Shown: positions 1 to 5,014 of the stretch, piece after piece | Layout: each line of letters begins with the position of its first letter | How positions within the stretch are numbered: position 1 is the first letter of the stretch | Source: Dehalococcoidia bacterium | GTDB lineage: Bacteria; Chloroflexota; Dehalococcoidia; SZUA-161 | Length of the DNA: 9,765 bases | Assembly: GCA_020344295.1 (NCBI GenBank) | Contig: CP070819.1 | Span: 33,667 to 43,431, forward strand | Direction: 5' to 3' | The notes under the pieces: model-generated | Seen by the model: only the letters and a program-made list of their open reading frames with translations | Told to the model about the DNA's origin: nothing | Databases searched by the model: none | Position numbers and translations under genes: made by a program

Positions 1-2
1 GC

Positions 3-254
3 AACGGGCACCTGTTCCTCAGCACTCTGTCTGTAAACGATCCCGAGCAATATGGCAGTTGCATTCCCGGTGCGATTGAGATCAACTCCTTTATAGACAC
101 TAAGTACATTTACCTTTGCACGCGGCAGGAGCTGGAAGCAGACTTCGATTTCATCGATATTAAGGAGCTGTTCGAGCACAAATATGATGAGCCCCGAACA
201 GACGGTACGCATCACCACATATCCTGGATATTGTACGGCAGGCTGGCAGTTTAA
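3..254 (+). CDS. C-terminal part of a probable SAM-dependent methyltransferase (cut by left edge)
   Basis: An open frame runs from the left edge to a TAA at 252-254, giving 83 residues of a C-terminus with no start in view. The order of motifs resembles the last third of small class I methyltransferases of the TehB/methyltransferase-domain type: a strand with LFLSTLSVNDPEQYG, then a GAIEINSF segment, then CTRQELEADF followed by FIDIKELFEH, and a closing HHHISWIL strand. In those proteins this region forms the last strands and the helix that follows the catalytic core; the SAM-binding glycine motif would lie outside the window. The family call rests on this pattern only, so the substrate is unknown. 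The gene converges on the crotonase gene, with 28 bp between the two stop codons and no obvious terminator hairpin. Confidence 0.55.
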   Translation, partial: NGHLFLSTLSVNDPEQYGSCIPGAIEINSFIDTKYIYLCTRQELEADFDFIDIKELFEHKYDEPRTDGTHHHISWILYGRLAV

Positions 255-282
255 GCGATGGGGAAGATCTGTCCTTAAAAAT

Positions 283-1068
283 CTACCGTGGATTAAACTG
301 CGGTTTGCGTTTTTCTATGAAGGCACGTATCCCCTCCTGCCCATCCCGATGAGCGGCACAGTTGCGCATCGCTTCACGCTCACGCTGGATATGGGCTTCA
401 AACGGTGTGTCGAAGGAATCCGTGAGCAGGTGTTTCACGCAGCCGAATGCACGAATTGAACGATCAGCTAATTCCCTGGCCATGTTCATCGCTTCGTCCA
501 GGACATGCTCATCATCCACAACCTTTGTTATCAGGCCCCACTCCAGCGCTTGTTCCGCTGAGATCGGTCGGTCAAATGACACGATTTCCATAGCGCGTGC
601 CAGCCCCACAATCCGTGGCAGTGTGAACGTGCCTCCCATATCAAGGGACAGGCCTGCCGAAGTATATGCCTGCAGCATAACAGCCGAAGAAGCCATCACA
701 CGGAAATCGCAAGCCAGGGCAATTGAGAATCCCCCACCAGCAGCTATTCCGTTTATTGCAGCTATAACGGGTTTCCTGATACGACAAAGCTCCAGCACCA
801 CCTGATGAGCATGACCGACAAACTGGTGAATAGCCGCCGAAAGTCCTTGAGGGAAGTCGAGAACCCACTTCAAATCGCCACCCGCACAGAAGGCCCTGCC
901 CTTGCCCGAAATAACTATTGCTCTTATCGTATCATCCGCTGACAGCGTATTGAGAACCTGTAACGCGTACTCTGCGTCCTCCGAACCAAGCGCATTATAC
1001 TTCTCAGGTCGATTGAACATAGCAATTGCTACCTGCCCATCTTTCGTCAGTTCTATAGGCTCTGACAT
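283..1068 (-). CDS. Crotonase (enoyl-CoA hydratase/isomerase) family protein
   Basis: This is a crotonase-fold enzyme acting on an acyl-CoA thioester. Numbering is from an in-frame ATG at 1083; the preferred start is its sixth codon, ATG at 1068, because GGAGGTG sits 6 nt before it (261 residues). Visible motifs are RPEKYNAL (25-32), FCAGGD of the first oxyanion-hole strand (65-70), and INGIAAGGG (110-118) of the second. Both glutamates used by hydratases are replaced: Ser120 stands at the Glu144 position of rat mitochondrial crotonase and Tyr140 at Glu164. Asp148 in GLSLDMGG matches the catalytic Asp of PaaG-type isomerases and of 4-chlorobenzoyl-CoA dehalogenase, and His93 falls where the dehalogenase has His90. 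A plain hydratase role is therefore doubtful; isomerase, hydrolase or dehalogenase chemistry is possible. A hotdog thioesterase gene starts 179 bp away on the other strand. Confidence 0.9.
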   Translation of the reverse strand: MSEPIELTKDGQVAIAMFNRPEKYNALGSEDAEYALQVLNTLSADDTIRAIVISGKGRAFCAGGDLKWVLDFPQGLSAAIHQFVGHAHQVVLELCRIRKPVIAAINGIAAGGGFSIALACDFRVMASSAVMLQAYTSAGLSLDMGGTFTLPRIVGLARAMEIVSFDRPISAEQALEWGLITKVVDDEHVLDEAMNMARELADRSIRAFGCVKHLLTDSFDTPFEAHIQREREAMRNCAAHRDGQEGIRAFIEKRKPQFNPR

Positions 1069-1074
1069 GGCATT

Positions 1075-1081
1075 CACCTCC
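1075..1081 (-). promoter_or_regulatory. Ribosome binding site deciding the crotonase start
   Basis: On the minus strand GGAGGTG is followed by 6 nt and ATG at 1068. The longer in-frame ATG at 1083 overlaps this SD itself (ATGGAGGTG) and has only TTTTCTAC-type sequence upstream, so the downstream ATG is the better start. Confidence 0.75.
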
Positions 1082-1131
1082 ATATGTAGAAAAGGATTTT
1101 AACCGATGTACCTTACATTCCAATAGCTATA

Positions 1132-1161
1132 TTGATTTCCACACCACTGTGCTACTATACA
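1132..1161 (+). promoter_or_regulatory. Possible sigma70 promoter for the thioesterase gene
   Basis: TTGATT at 1132-1137 is followed after 17 nt by CTATAC, or after 18 nt by TATACA (1156-1161). Transcription would begin near 1168, about 80 nt before the thioesterase start. The -35 matches the consensus at four of six positions. This is the best candidate in the 164-bp divergent gap; no equally clear promoter for the crotonase was seen on the other strand. Confidence 0.35.
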
Positions 1162-1247
1162 TACAGCAATTTCACCACTGTTTCTAGCTTGCTGGATTAT
1201 TACTTGCAGCCACGAATGCAGTGAAATAACAGCCCAGGAGGCTAGCT

Positions 1248-1715
1248 ATGAGCCCTTTGGATGAAAGGGACGTAAAGATATCGAAGGCAATGGGTCTCGA
1301 GGGAAAGTACCCTCCCTTCATCGATATGCTGGGCCTCGAATTTATACCGACGGAAGGCGGCAATATCTGCATCAAGCTCGCTTTGCGCGAGGAACTGGCC
1401 CTGAGTTTCCGCGGCGGTGTCCTCAACGGTGCGGTTATCTCGGCGATGATGGATATCATCGGAGGCGCAGTAGTCACCTGGAGGCTTAAGGACGAGGTCG
1501 AAGGGCTTTCCCTGGAGGAACAGGCACGAAAGCTCAGTAAGGTAAGTACCGTCGACATGCGGGTCGATTACCTGAGGCCAGCCAAGGGCAAGGTTTTTAC
1601 TGCAACGGGTTCAGTGCTGCGCAGGGGCAGGGGTATAGCAGTGACGCGAATGGAACTGCACAACGAAGAAAATACGCTGATAGCGGTCGGTTCAGGGACA
1701 TATACCGTCGGCTAA
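1248..1715 (+). CDS. PaaI-type hotdog-fold acyl-CoA thioesterase
   Basis: A 155-residue single hotdog domain of the PaaI/YbgC-like 4HBT superfamily, which hydrolyses acyl- or aryl-CoA thioesters in the cytoplasm, usually as a tetramer. The central helix reads NGAVISAMMD (60-69), aligning with the family pattern HGGV-x5-D: the Asp/Glu nucleophile-positioning residue is present as Asp69, but the usual His is Asn60. The strand TVDMRVDYLRPA (101-112) is the standard T-x-D-x-x-V-x-Y-L-R-P signature after the helix. The last strand ends IAVGSGTYTVG, as typical. Length is slightly above the usual 130-145 because of an N-terminal extension of about 20 residues. AGGAGG at 1236-1241 lies 6 nt before ATG, an ideal start. 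It is divergent from the crotonase gene and converges on the flavoprotein gene with a 19-bp gap. Substrate cannot be told from sequence. Confidence 0.85.
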   Translation: MSPLDERDVKISKAMGLEGKYPPFIDMLGLEFIPTEGGNICIKLALREELALSFRGGVLNGAVISAMMDIIGGAVVTWRLKDEVEGLSLEEQARKLSKVSTVDMRVDYLRPAKGKVFTATGSVLRRGRGIAVTRMELHNEENTLIAVGSGTYTVG

Positions 1716-1734
1716 ACAGTCATATCTTCTCTAT

Positions 1735-2379
1735 TTATTCAGACCCTTTAACGAATCTAGCCCCCATTTCGAAGGCGTTATCACATTCCCGGGGGAACAC
1801 TTCCTTTCGATGCTTGAGTTTCCGATCCACCATTGTCTCCAGGAAATCCGCGACGATCTTGGAGTAGTCCTCGACATGAAAGGTATCCGTACCGAGAAGT
1901 ATCTCCACAGATCCAAACAACAGCCTGAATATAGCCTTATTGAACCGGATATGTTGATCGAATATGGCCATCTCTTCATCGTTGGCGCCCATCGTGAATA
2001 TCAGTCCTGTTTTTATCGTCTTGGGGAGATTGGAAGTCAAGTCGCGGTAGCTTAGATAAGGATACAATCGCTCGATAAATACCTTCGCCGGTGCGGTAAC
2101 TGCGCCGAAGTAGATCGGGGAGCCCAGGAACAGGGCATCGGCACGCTCGATCTTCTCATAGAGCGGGGTCATGTCATCCCTCTGCACACATTCTCCGTAG
2201 CTCTTACCCCCGCGCTTCTTGCAGGAGAAGCAGGCCTGACACCCCTTCATAGTGAGTTCATTCAAATGGATGAGCTCCGTTTCCGCGCCCTGCGAAGCCG
2301 CTCCATCCAGCGCTTTCTTGAGAAGCTTAAATGTAGTACTGTTTTTCCGCGGACTGCCGTTAAATGCCGGAACGTACAT
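1735..2379 (-). CDS. Flavodoxin-fold NAD(P)H-dependent FMN reductase / iron-sulfur flavoprotein-like
   Basis: A 214-residue protein of the NADPH-dependent FMN reductase (flavodoxin-like) superfamily, a cytoplasmic electron carrier or quinone/flavin/nitro reductase. The start is ATG at 2379: GGAGGT precedes it by 7 nt, whereas the longer in-frame ATG at 2394 overlaps that SD. From this start, FNGSPRKNST (6-15) is the phosphate loop for FMN and LGSPIYFG (85-92) is the second flavin loop. Between them lies a cysteine cluster, C47-x2-C50-x2-C53-x10-C64, like the compact motif that holds a 4Fe-4S cluster in archaeal iron-sulfur flavoprotein (Isf), but with a longer last spacing than the usual four to seven. 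The motif QRDDM after the last Cys is common to this group. It may carry a cluster or only retain the cysteines. It has its own strong promoter and a structured leader. Confidence 0.85.
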   Translation of the reverse strand: MYVPAFNGSPRKNSTTFKLLKKALDGAASQGAETELIHLNELTMKGCQACFSCKKRGGKSYGECVQRDDMTPLYEKIERADALFLGSPIYFGAVTAPAKVFIERLYPYLSYRDLTSNLPKTIKTGLIFTMGANDEEMAIFDQHIRFNKAIFRLLFGSVEILLGTDTFHVEDYSKIVADFLETMVDRKLKHRKEVFPRECDNAFEMGARFVKGSE

Positions 2380-2432
2380 AGTAAAAACCTCCATTGGTTT
2401 AATTCTACATGTTTCAATGACATATGCTCAAG

Positions 2433-2483
2433 GCAATATGGTAATTGCACCAAGAAAGCCCACTCGATGCTTGGAGTGGGCTT
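2433..2483 (-). promoter_or_regulatory. Structured 5' leader with terminator-like hairpin upstream of the flavoprotein gene
   Basis: Arms 2456-2465 and 2474-2483 form a perfect 10-bp stem (AAGCCCACTC / GAGTGGGCTT) with an 8-nt loop. Read on the minus strand the stem is followed by TTTCTT, a weak U-tract, so it resembles an intrinsic terminator. Just downstream on the same transcript is a second small hairpin, 2433-2437 with 2444-2448 (GCAAT/ATTGC, 6-nt loop). Both lie in the roughly 130-nt leader between the consensus promoter and the start codon, where attenuators sit. I recognise no known riboswitch class. Confidence 0.5.
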
Positions 2484-2518
2484 CCTCTGGTAAACGAGAG
2501 AGCAGATGACTTAAACCT

Positions 2519-2547
2519 ATTATAGAACATAAGTGCTAACTTGTCAA
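2519..2547 (-). promoter_or_regulatory. Perfect-consensus sigma70 promoter of the flavoprotein gene
   Basis: On the minus strand TTGACA (2542-2547) and TATAAT (2519-2524) are separated by exactly 17 nt, a full match to the housekeeping consensus. Transcription should begin near 2512, leaving a leader of about 130 nt. Such an unusually strong promoter makes sense if a repressor or the leader hairpin limits expression. Confidence 0.85.
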
Positions 2548-2567
2548 GCCCCCCTACATGCTACAAT
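2541..2567 (+). promoter_or_regulatory. Possible extended -10 promoter for the SRPBCC/GNAT genes
   Basis: TTGTCA (2541-2546) and TACAAT (2562-2567) are spaced by 15 nt, shorter than ideal, but TGC directly before TACAAT gives an extended -10 (TGn) element that can compensate. Its -35 box overlaps the -35 of the opposing flavoprotein promoter almost base for base. Transcription would start near 2574, some 60 nt before the first gene. Confidence 0.4.
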
Positions 2568-2634
2568 TATCTTAGCTGCGGTTATTGACTTCAGTTAAGC
2601 TTCCCTACTCACCCTTTGATCCAAGAGGACAATT

Positions 2635-3174
2635 TTGTTAATAGATAAGTACCTGAGAGATTACCACTTCAATAAATTTCACAAGGTTGAAATCAATGCC
2701 CCACCGCAGGATGTATATTCGGCCATCCAAAATACCGATTTCTATCAATCAAAGGTTATCAGACTATTATTCACCATCCGACGACTGCCTAGTAATTTTT
2801 TCGCCCCCGAAGGTTATAGCAAGGTGGGAATCATGGCGCTGGAAGAAAAAACAGGAGAAGAGTCCTTACTAGGGGCCATATTCAATCCGCTTGGGTTTAA
2901 GCCCGTTAACGTTACCCCGGATGAATTCAGGGAATTCGATGACAAAGGCTATGTGAAGGTCGTCATGAATTTCCATGTTTCCTGGATCGATGTAAGGAGA
3001 TCGCTCCTCTCTACCGAAAGCAGGGTGTACTGTACAAGCAGGAAAGCGTTGCTTGTATTCACTCCTTACTGGTTGCTGCTCAACAGGTTTATCGGGCTCG
3101 TTAGAATCGTGATGCTACGCCTGATAAAACAGGAGGTAGAGAGTTCATCAGGGGATTATTTGAGTAGTAGTTGA
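2635..3174 (+). CDS. SRPBCC-like (START/Bet v 1 fold) protein of unknown function
   Basis: A 179-residue protein beginning with TTG; AAGAGGA ends 5 nt before it, and no in-frame ATG occurs before Met67. The N-terminal segment FHKVEINAPPQDVYSAIQN (15-33) has the strand-helix pattern of SRPBCC proteins, where a strand is followed by A-P-x-x-V-Y-x-A. Near the C-terminus the strand LSTESRVYCTSRKALLVF (125-142) followed by a long helix with WLLLNRFIGLVRIVMLRLIKQEVES (146-170) resembles the closing strand and cavity-capping helix of an uncharacterised SRPBCC family seen in many bacteria. These proteins bind hydrophobic ligands, but no ligand can be proposed here. There is no signal peptide. The stop codon overlaps the acetyltransferase start by 4 nt (TTGA), so the two are probably translated together. 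Confidence 0.7.
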   Translation: MLIDKYLRDYHFNKFHKVEINAPPQDVYSAIQNTDFYQSKVIRLLFTIRRLPSNFFAPEGYSKVGIMALEEKTGEESLLGAIFNPLGFKPVNVTPDEFREFDDKGYVKVVMNFHVSWIDVRRSLLSTESRVYCTSRKALLVFTPYWLLLNRFIGLVRIVMLRLIKQEVESSSGDYLSSS

Positions 3175-3734
3175 AATCCATTAAATCCCGTCCGCTCATT
3201 CAAGGTGAAAAAGTCCTATTGAGACCCATGAGGGTTGATGAGATGCCCCTTTTCTACGAATGGGCGACTCGATCGGATTCAACATCTTACTGGTATGAGG
3301 ACGGCAATATCCCAACACAGGAACAATTTAGGAAGGACTGGAAAATTCACTATTTCGACGGTAGCGAGCCCGAAAAGGGCAGGTGTTACGCCATAGTTGC
3401 CGAAGGAAGACCTGTGGGGCAGGTCAATTACAACGAGATCAATAGAGGCAATAGTTCGGTTGAGCTCGATATTATCATTGCCAGTGATTCAGATAAGAAC
3501 AAGGGCTATGGTTCGGAAGCGCTTTCAATGTTGGTTGAGTACCTGTTCCGGAATATGAGAATCAGAAAGTGTTGGATCGAGCCCACAGCCAGGACTGCTC
3601 GAGCGGTTAAAGCATATGAAAAGGCGGGATTCCGAATAACGCACAAATTTCTGAGTGGTGGCACCGAATGTGTGCACATGGAACTCAGCGCGAGTGAGAA
3701 CGGACGCCCGATTGTTAGGAATGAAGCTTCTTAG
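3171..3734 (+). CDS. GNAT-family N-acetyltransferase (RimJ/AAC(6')-like)
   Basis: A 187-residue cytoplasmic acetyltransferase transferring acetyl from acetyl-CoA to an amine. The first strand VLLRPMRVDEMPLFYEWA (15-32) is typical of RimJ/RimL and aminoglycoside 6'-acetyltransferase-like members. Motif A with the pyrophosphate-binding loop is seen at DKNKGYGSEAL (108-118), and motif B at IEPTARTARAVKAYEKAGF (136-154), ending in the common A-Y-E-K-A-G-F. Substrate could be a small amine, a protein N-terminus or an aminoglycoside; residues do not decide. The TTG start directly follows an in-frame TAG, overlaps the upstream stop and has no good SD, so translation is probably coupled to the upstream gene; the next in-frame ATG (codon 20) would cut into the first strand. 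Confidence 0.85.
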   Translation: MKSIKSRPLIQGEKVLLRPMRVDEMPLFYEWATRSDSTSYWYEDGNIPTQEQFRKDWKIHYFDGSEPEKGRCYAIVAEGRPVGQVNYNEINRGNSSVELDIIIASDSDKNKGYGSEALSMLVEYLFRNMRIRKCWIEPTARTARAVKAYEKAGFRITHKFLSGGTECVHMELSASENGRPIVRNEAS

Positions 3735-3752
3735 GAGAAAGGGGGAGGAGGA

Positions 3753-3857
3753 GTGAACGCTAAGAGATACGATTCCTATTGCGGCATATATCTTCATACT
3801 TGCGAGATAATGAACGGTGACACAGACCAGGGCAATATGAGGGTTTCCAAGATATAG
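3753..3857 (+). pseudogene. Truncated remnant of a DUF3795-type zinc/cysteine protein
   Basis: A GTG preceded by the strong purine tract GGGGGAGGAGGA opens a 34-codon frame ending in TAG, 18 bp after the acetyltransferase stop. Its product begins VNAKRYDSYCGIYLHTCEIM. Intact DUF3795 proteins characteristically begin with RYDSYCGLYCGACEI, so residues 5-20 match except that the second cysteine of the CG-x-Y-C-x2-C motif is Leu14. The rest of the domain, with its later CxxC pairs, is absent: the reading frame beyond the TAG (35 more codons to another TAG) does not look like the family, and the other two frames do not restore it. I therefore read it as a decayed gene, once third in the SRPBCC-GNAT operon. 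A short functional peptide is less likely but not excluded. Confidence 0.55.
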
Positions 3858-4099
3858 AAGGGTGTGTTCGAAGCAGCAAGTCGATCCACGAAATTATACA
3901 TTGAAGCATTGGAATACATCATTGGTCACACCCCTATTACCCGATCTCGAACCCCTCCTAAATAGACCAGCATTCGGGACATAGCAGAAAACAAGCCTGA
4001 GCTGTTTCACACCTCTATGTCCTGCAAATCACAGATAACACCATTAGGAAGCGAAGTCCTTCGATCACATAATTCGATTAGATTATCCGATAAAGCCTA
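3858..4099. other. Gene-free stretch with degraded and folded elements
   Basis: No convincing gene is seen between the DUF3795 relic and the promoter of the membrane-protein gene. The stretch contains a segment resembling the helix II/III region of bacterial 5S rRNA (3924-3952), a nested inverted repeat (3975-4024), and a short perfect palindrome-like repeat CGAAG-TC-CTTCG (4052-4063). There is no transposase fragment or tRNA that I can identify. Confidence 0.5.
3975..4024. repeat. Nested inverted repeat, possible cruciform or RNA fold
   Basis: Arms 3975-3984 (CGGGACATAG) and 4015-4024 (CTATGTCCTG) pair over 10 bp with a single G-T wobble. Inside them a second stem forms between 3990-3996 (AACAAGC, one bulged A) and 4001-4006 (GCTGTT) around a CTGA loop. 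No T-run follows on either strand, so it is not an ordinary terminator. Confidence 0.45.
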
Positions 4100-4128
4100 T
4101 TGCACTTTAATGCTTTTCGTGATAGAAT
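4100..4128 (+). promoter_or_regulatory. Likely sigma70 promoter of the membrane-protein gene
   Basis: TTGCAC (4100-4105) and TAGAAT (4123-4128) are spaced by 17 nt. Transcription would begin near 4135, giving a leader of about 60 nt before the ATG at 4198. Confidence 0.5.
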
Positions 4129-4197
4129 CTCGTGACTTATACACATACAAGATAATATGTTGATAAAACGTTTCTACTACAGGAGTAGGTGTTCAGT

Positions 4198-4866
4198 ATG
4201 ACAAAAGAGAAGCTGGAATCAGAAATAGAGAATCTCAATGTCGAACTGCAGAGTAATAAAATACTGAATCTGCGTGCGCGGGAAGACATACAAAAACATT
4301 TAGACAAAGCGTTGGAATACCTTGAGAAAGATGATACGCCGCGTGCACGAAATAATGCTGCACACAAAATAGGCATAGCGAGACAGCGGATCATACAAGC
4401 CGAAAAACAGAAGAAATGGCTGGCCTACCCGATAGCCTTATGCATGGCTGTCTTCATCGGTATCGCAGCCTGGTGGATAGCTCAGGAAGGCCTCTGGCCA
4501 AAGGGAACGTATACCAAGGTTGAGTTTGTATTAATGGGTTCTGTGCTTTGGGGTACTCTGGGTGCGGCAGTCGACGGCCTCCGCGAGCTGCATACGCGCA
4601 TCGCCCGTCAAGAGCTGGATGCAAATAGACTTTGGTGGTATTTCGCTCATCCTGTAATAGGAGCCGGACTCGGTGGTATTCTCTTTCTCGTTGTCAGTGG
4701 CGGCTTGCTGATGACGGATCAGGAGGTGGGTGAATTCAATCCCAGCCTGCCTCTTATCCTGTCGGCGTTGTCCGGTTTCGAGCAGCAACACGTTGTCCGG
4801 TATCTGCGCGACGTCGTAAAGAATATACTGCGGATTGAGGAACCCAGCCCAGATGAGGGAGGTTAA
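4198..4866 (+). CDS. Small membrane protein with N-terminal coiled coil and three predicted helices, function unknown
   Basis: The preferred start is ATG at 4198, with AGGTG 6 nt upstream; an in-frame GTG at 4189 has AGGAG too close (3 nt). The 222-residue product has a charged, heptad-rich N-terminus (residues 2-72, many Glu, Lys, Leu and Asn), then three likely transmembrane segments: 74-95 (WLAYPIALCMAVFIGIAAWW), 107-128 (ending GTLGAAVDGL) and 148-172 (YFAHPVIGAGLGGILFLVVS). After the third comes a segment SLPLILSALSGFEQQHVVRYLRD (183-205) and a short acidic tail. The pattern of a Gly-rich second helix, RELHTRIARQ linker, W-Y-x-A-H-P-x-I-G-A-x-L-G-G helix and A-x-x-x-G-F-E-x-x domain recalls a group of uncharacterised bacterial membrane proteins that I cannot name. 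It could be a membrane anchor or sensor for a partner bound by the coiled coil. It appears to be transcribed alone. Confidence 0.75.
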   Translation: MTKEKLESEIENLNVELQSNKILNLRAREDIQKHLDKALEYLEKDDTPRARNNAAHKIGIARQRIIQAEKQKKWLAYPIALCMAVFIGIAAWWIAQEGLWPKGTYTKVEFVLMGSVLWGTLGAAVDGLRELHTRIARQELDANRLWWYFAHPVIGAGLGGILFLVVSGGLLMTDQEVGEFNPSLPLILSALSGFEQQHVVRYLRDVVKNILRIEEPSPDEGG

Positions 4867-4952
4867 TAGCCGTAGAGTTGCATCCAATCCAATCTTACGC
4901 TCAGCTCCAATTCTATAATCGTCGTTTCGACGGACATCCGGTTATCGCAAGC

Positions 4953-4995
4953 TACAGCCAGTATTAATCGGATAGCACCGCCCCCCTTGGCTGTA
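4953..4995. repeat. Inverted repeat between convergent genes
   Basis: TACAGCCA (4953-4960) and TGGCTGTA (4988-4995) are a perfect 8-bp inverted repeat with a 27-nt loop. A second small hairpin, CGTCG-TTT-CGACG, lies at 4920-4932. Neither is followed by a T-run on either strand, so a bidirectional terminator is possible but weakly supported. The 148-bp gap between the convergent stops holds nothing else recognisable. Confidence 0.35.
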
Positions 4996-5014
4996 TACAT
5001 GTCATAAGGACGCC

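Noticed and set aside
184..459. A plus-strand open frame of 91 codons spanning the end of the methyltransferase and the crotonase C-terminus
   Set aside because: It is out of frame with two better-supported genes, has no SD and its product resembles no family.
3940..3958. A possible tRNA T-arm on the minus strand (GGGGTTCGAGAT)
   Set aside because: The stem does not pair properly and no anticodon or acceptor stem can be placed around it.
3855..3962. Readthrough of the TAG after the DUF3795 relic, for example by pyrrolysine or suppression
   Set aside because: The 35 in-frame codons after the TAG do not look like DUF3795 or any domain, they end in another TAG, and the segment overlaps the 5S-like sequence; decay explains this better.
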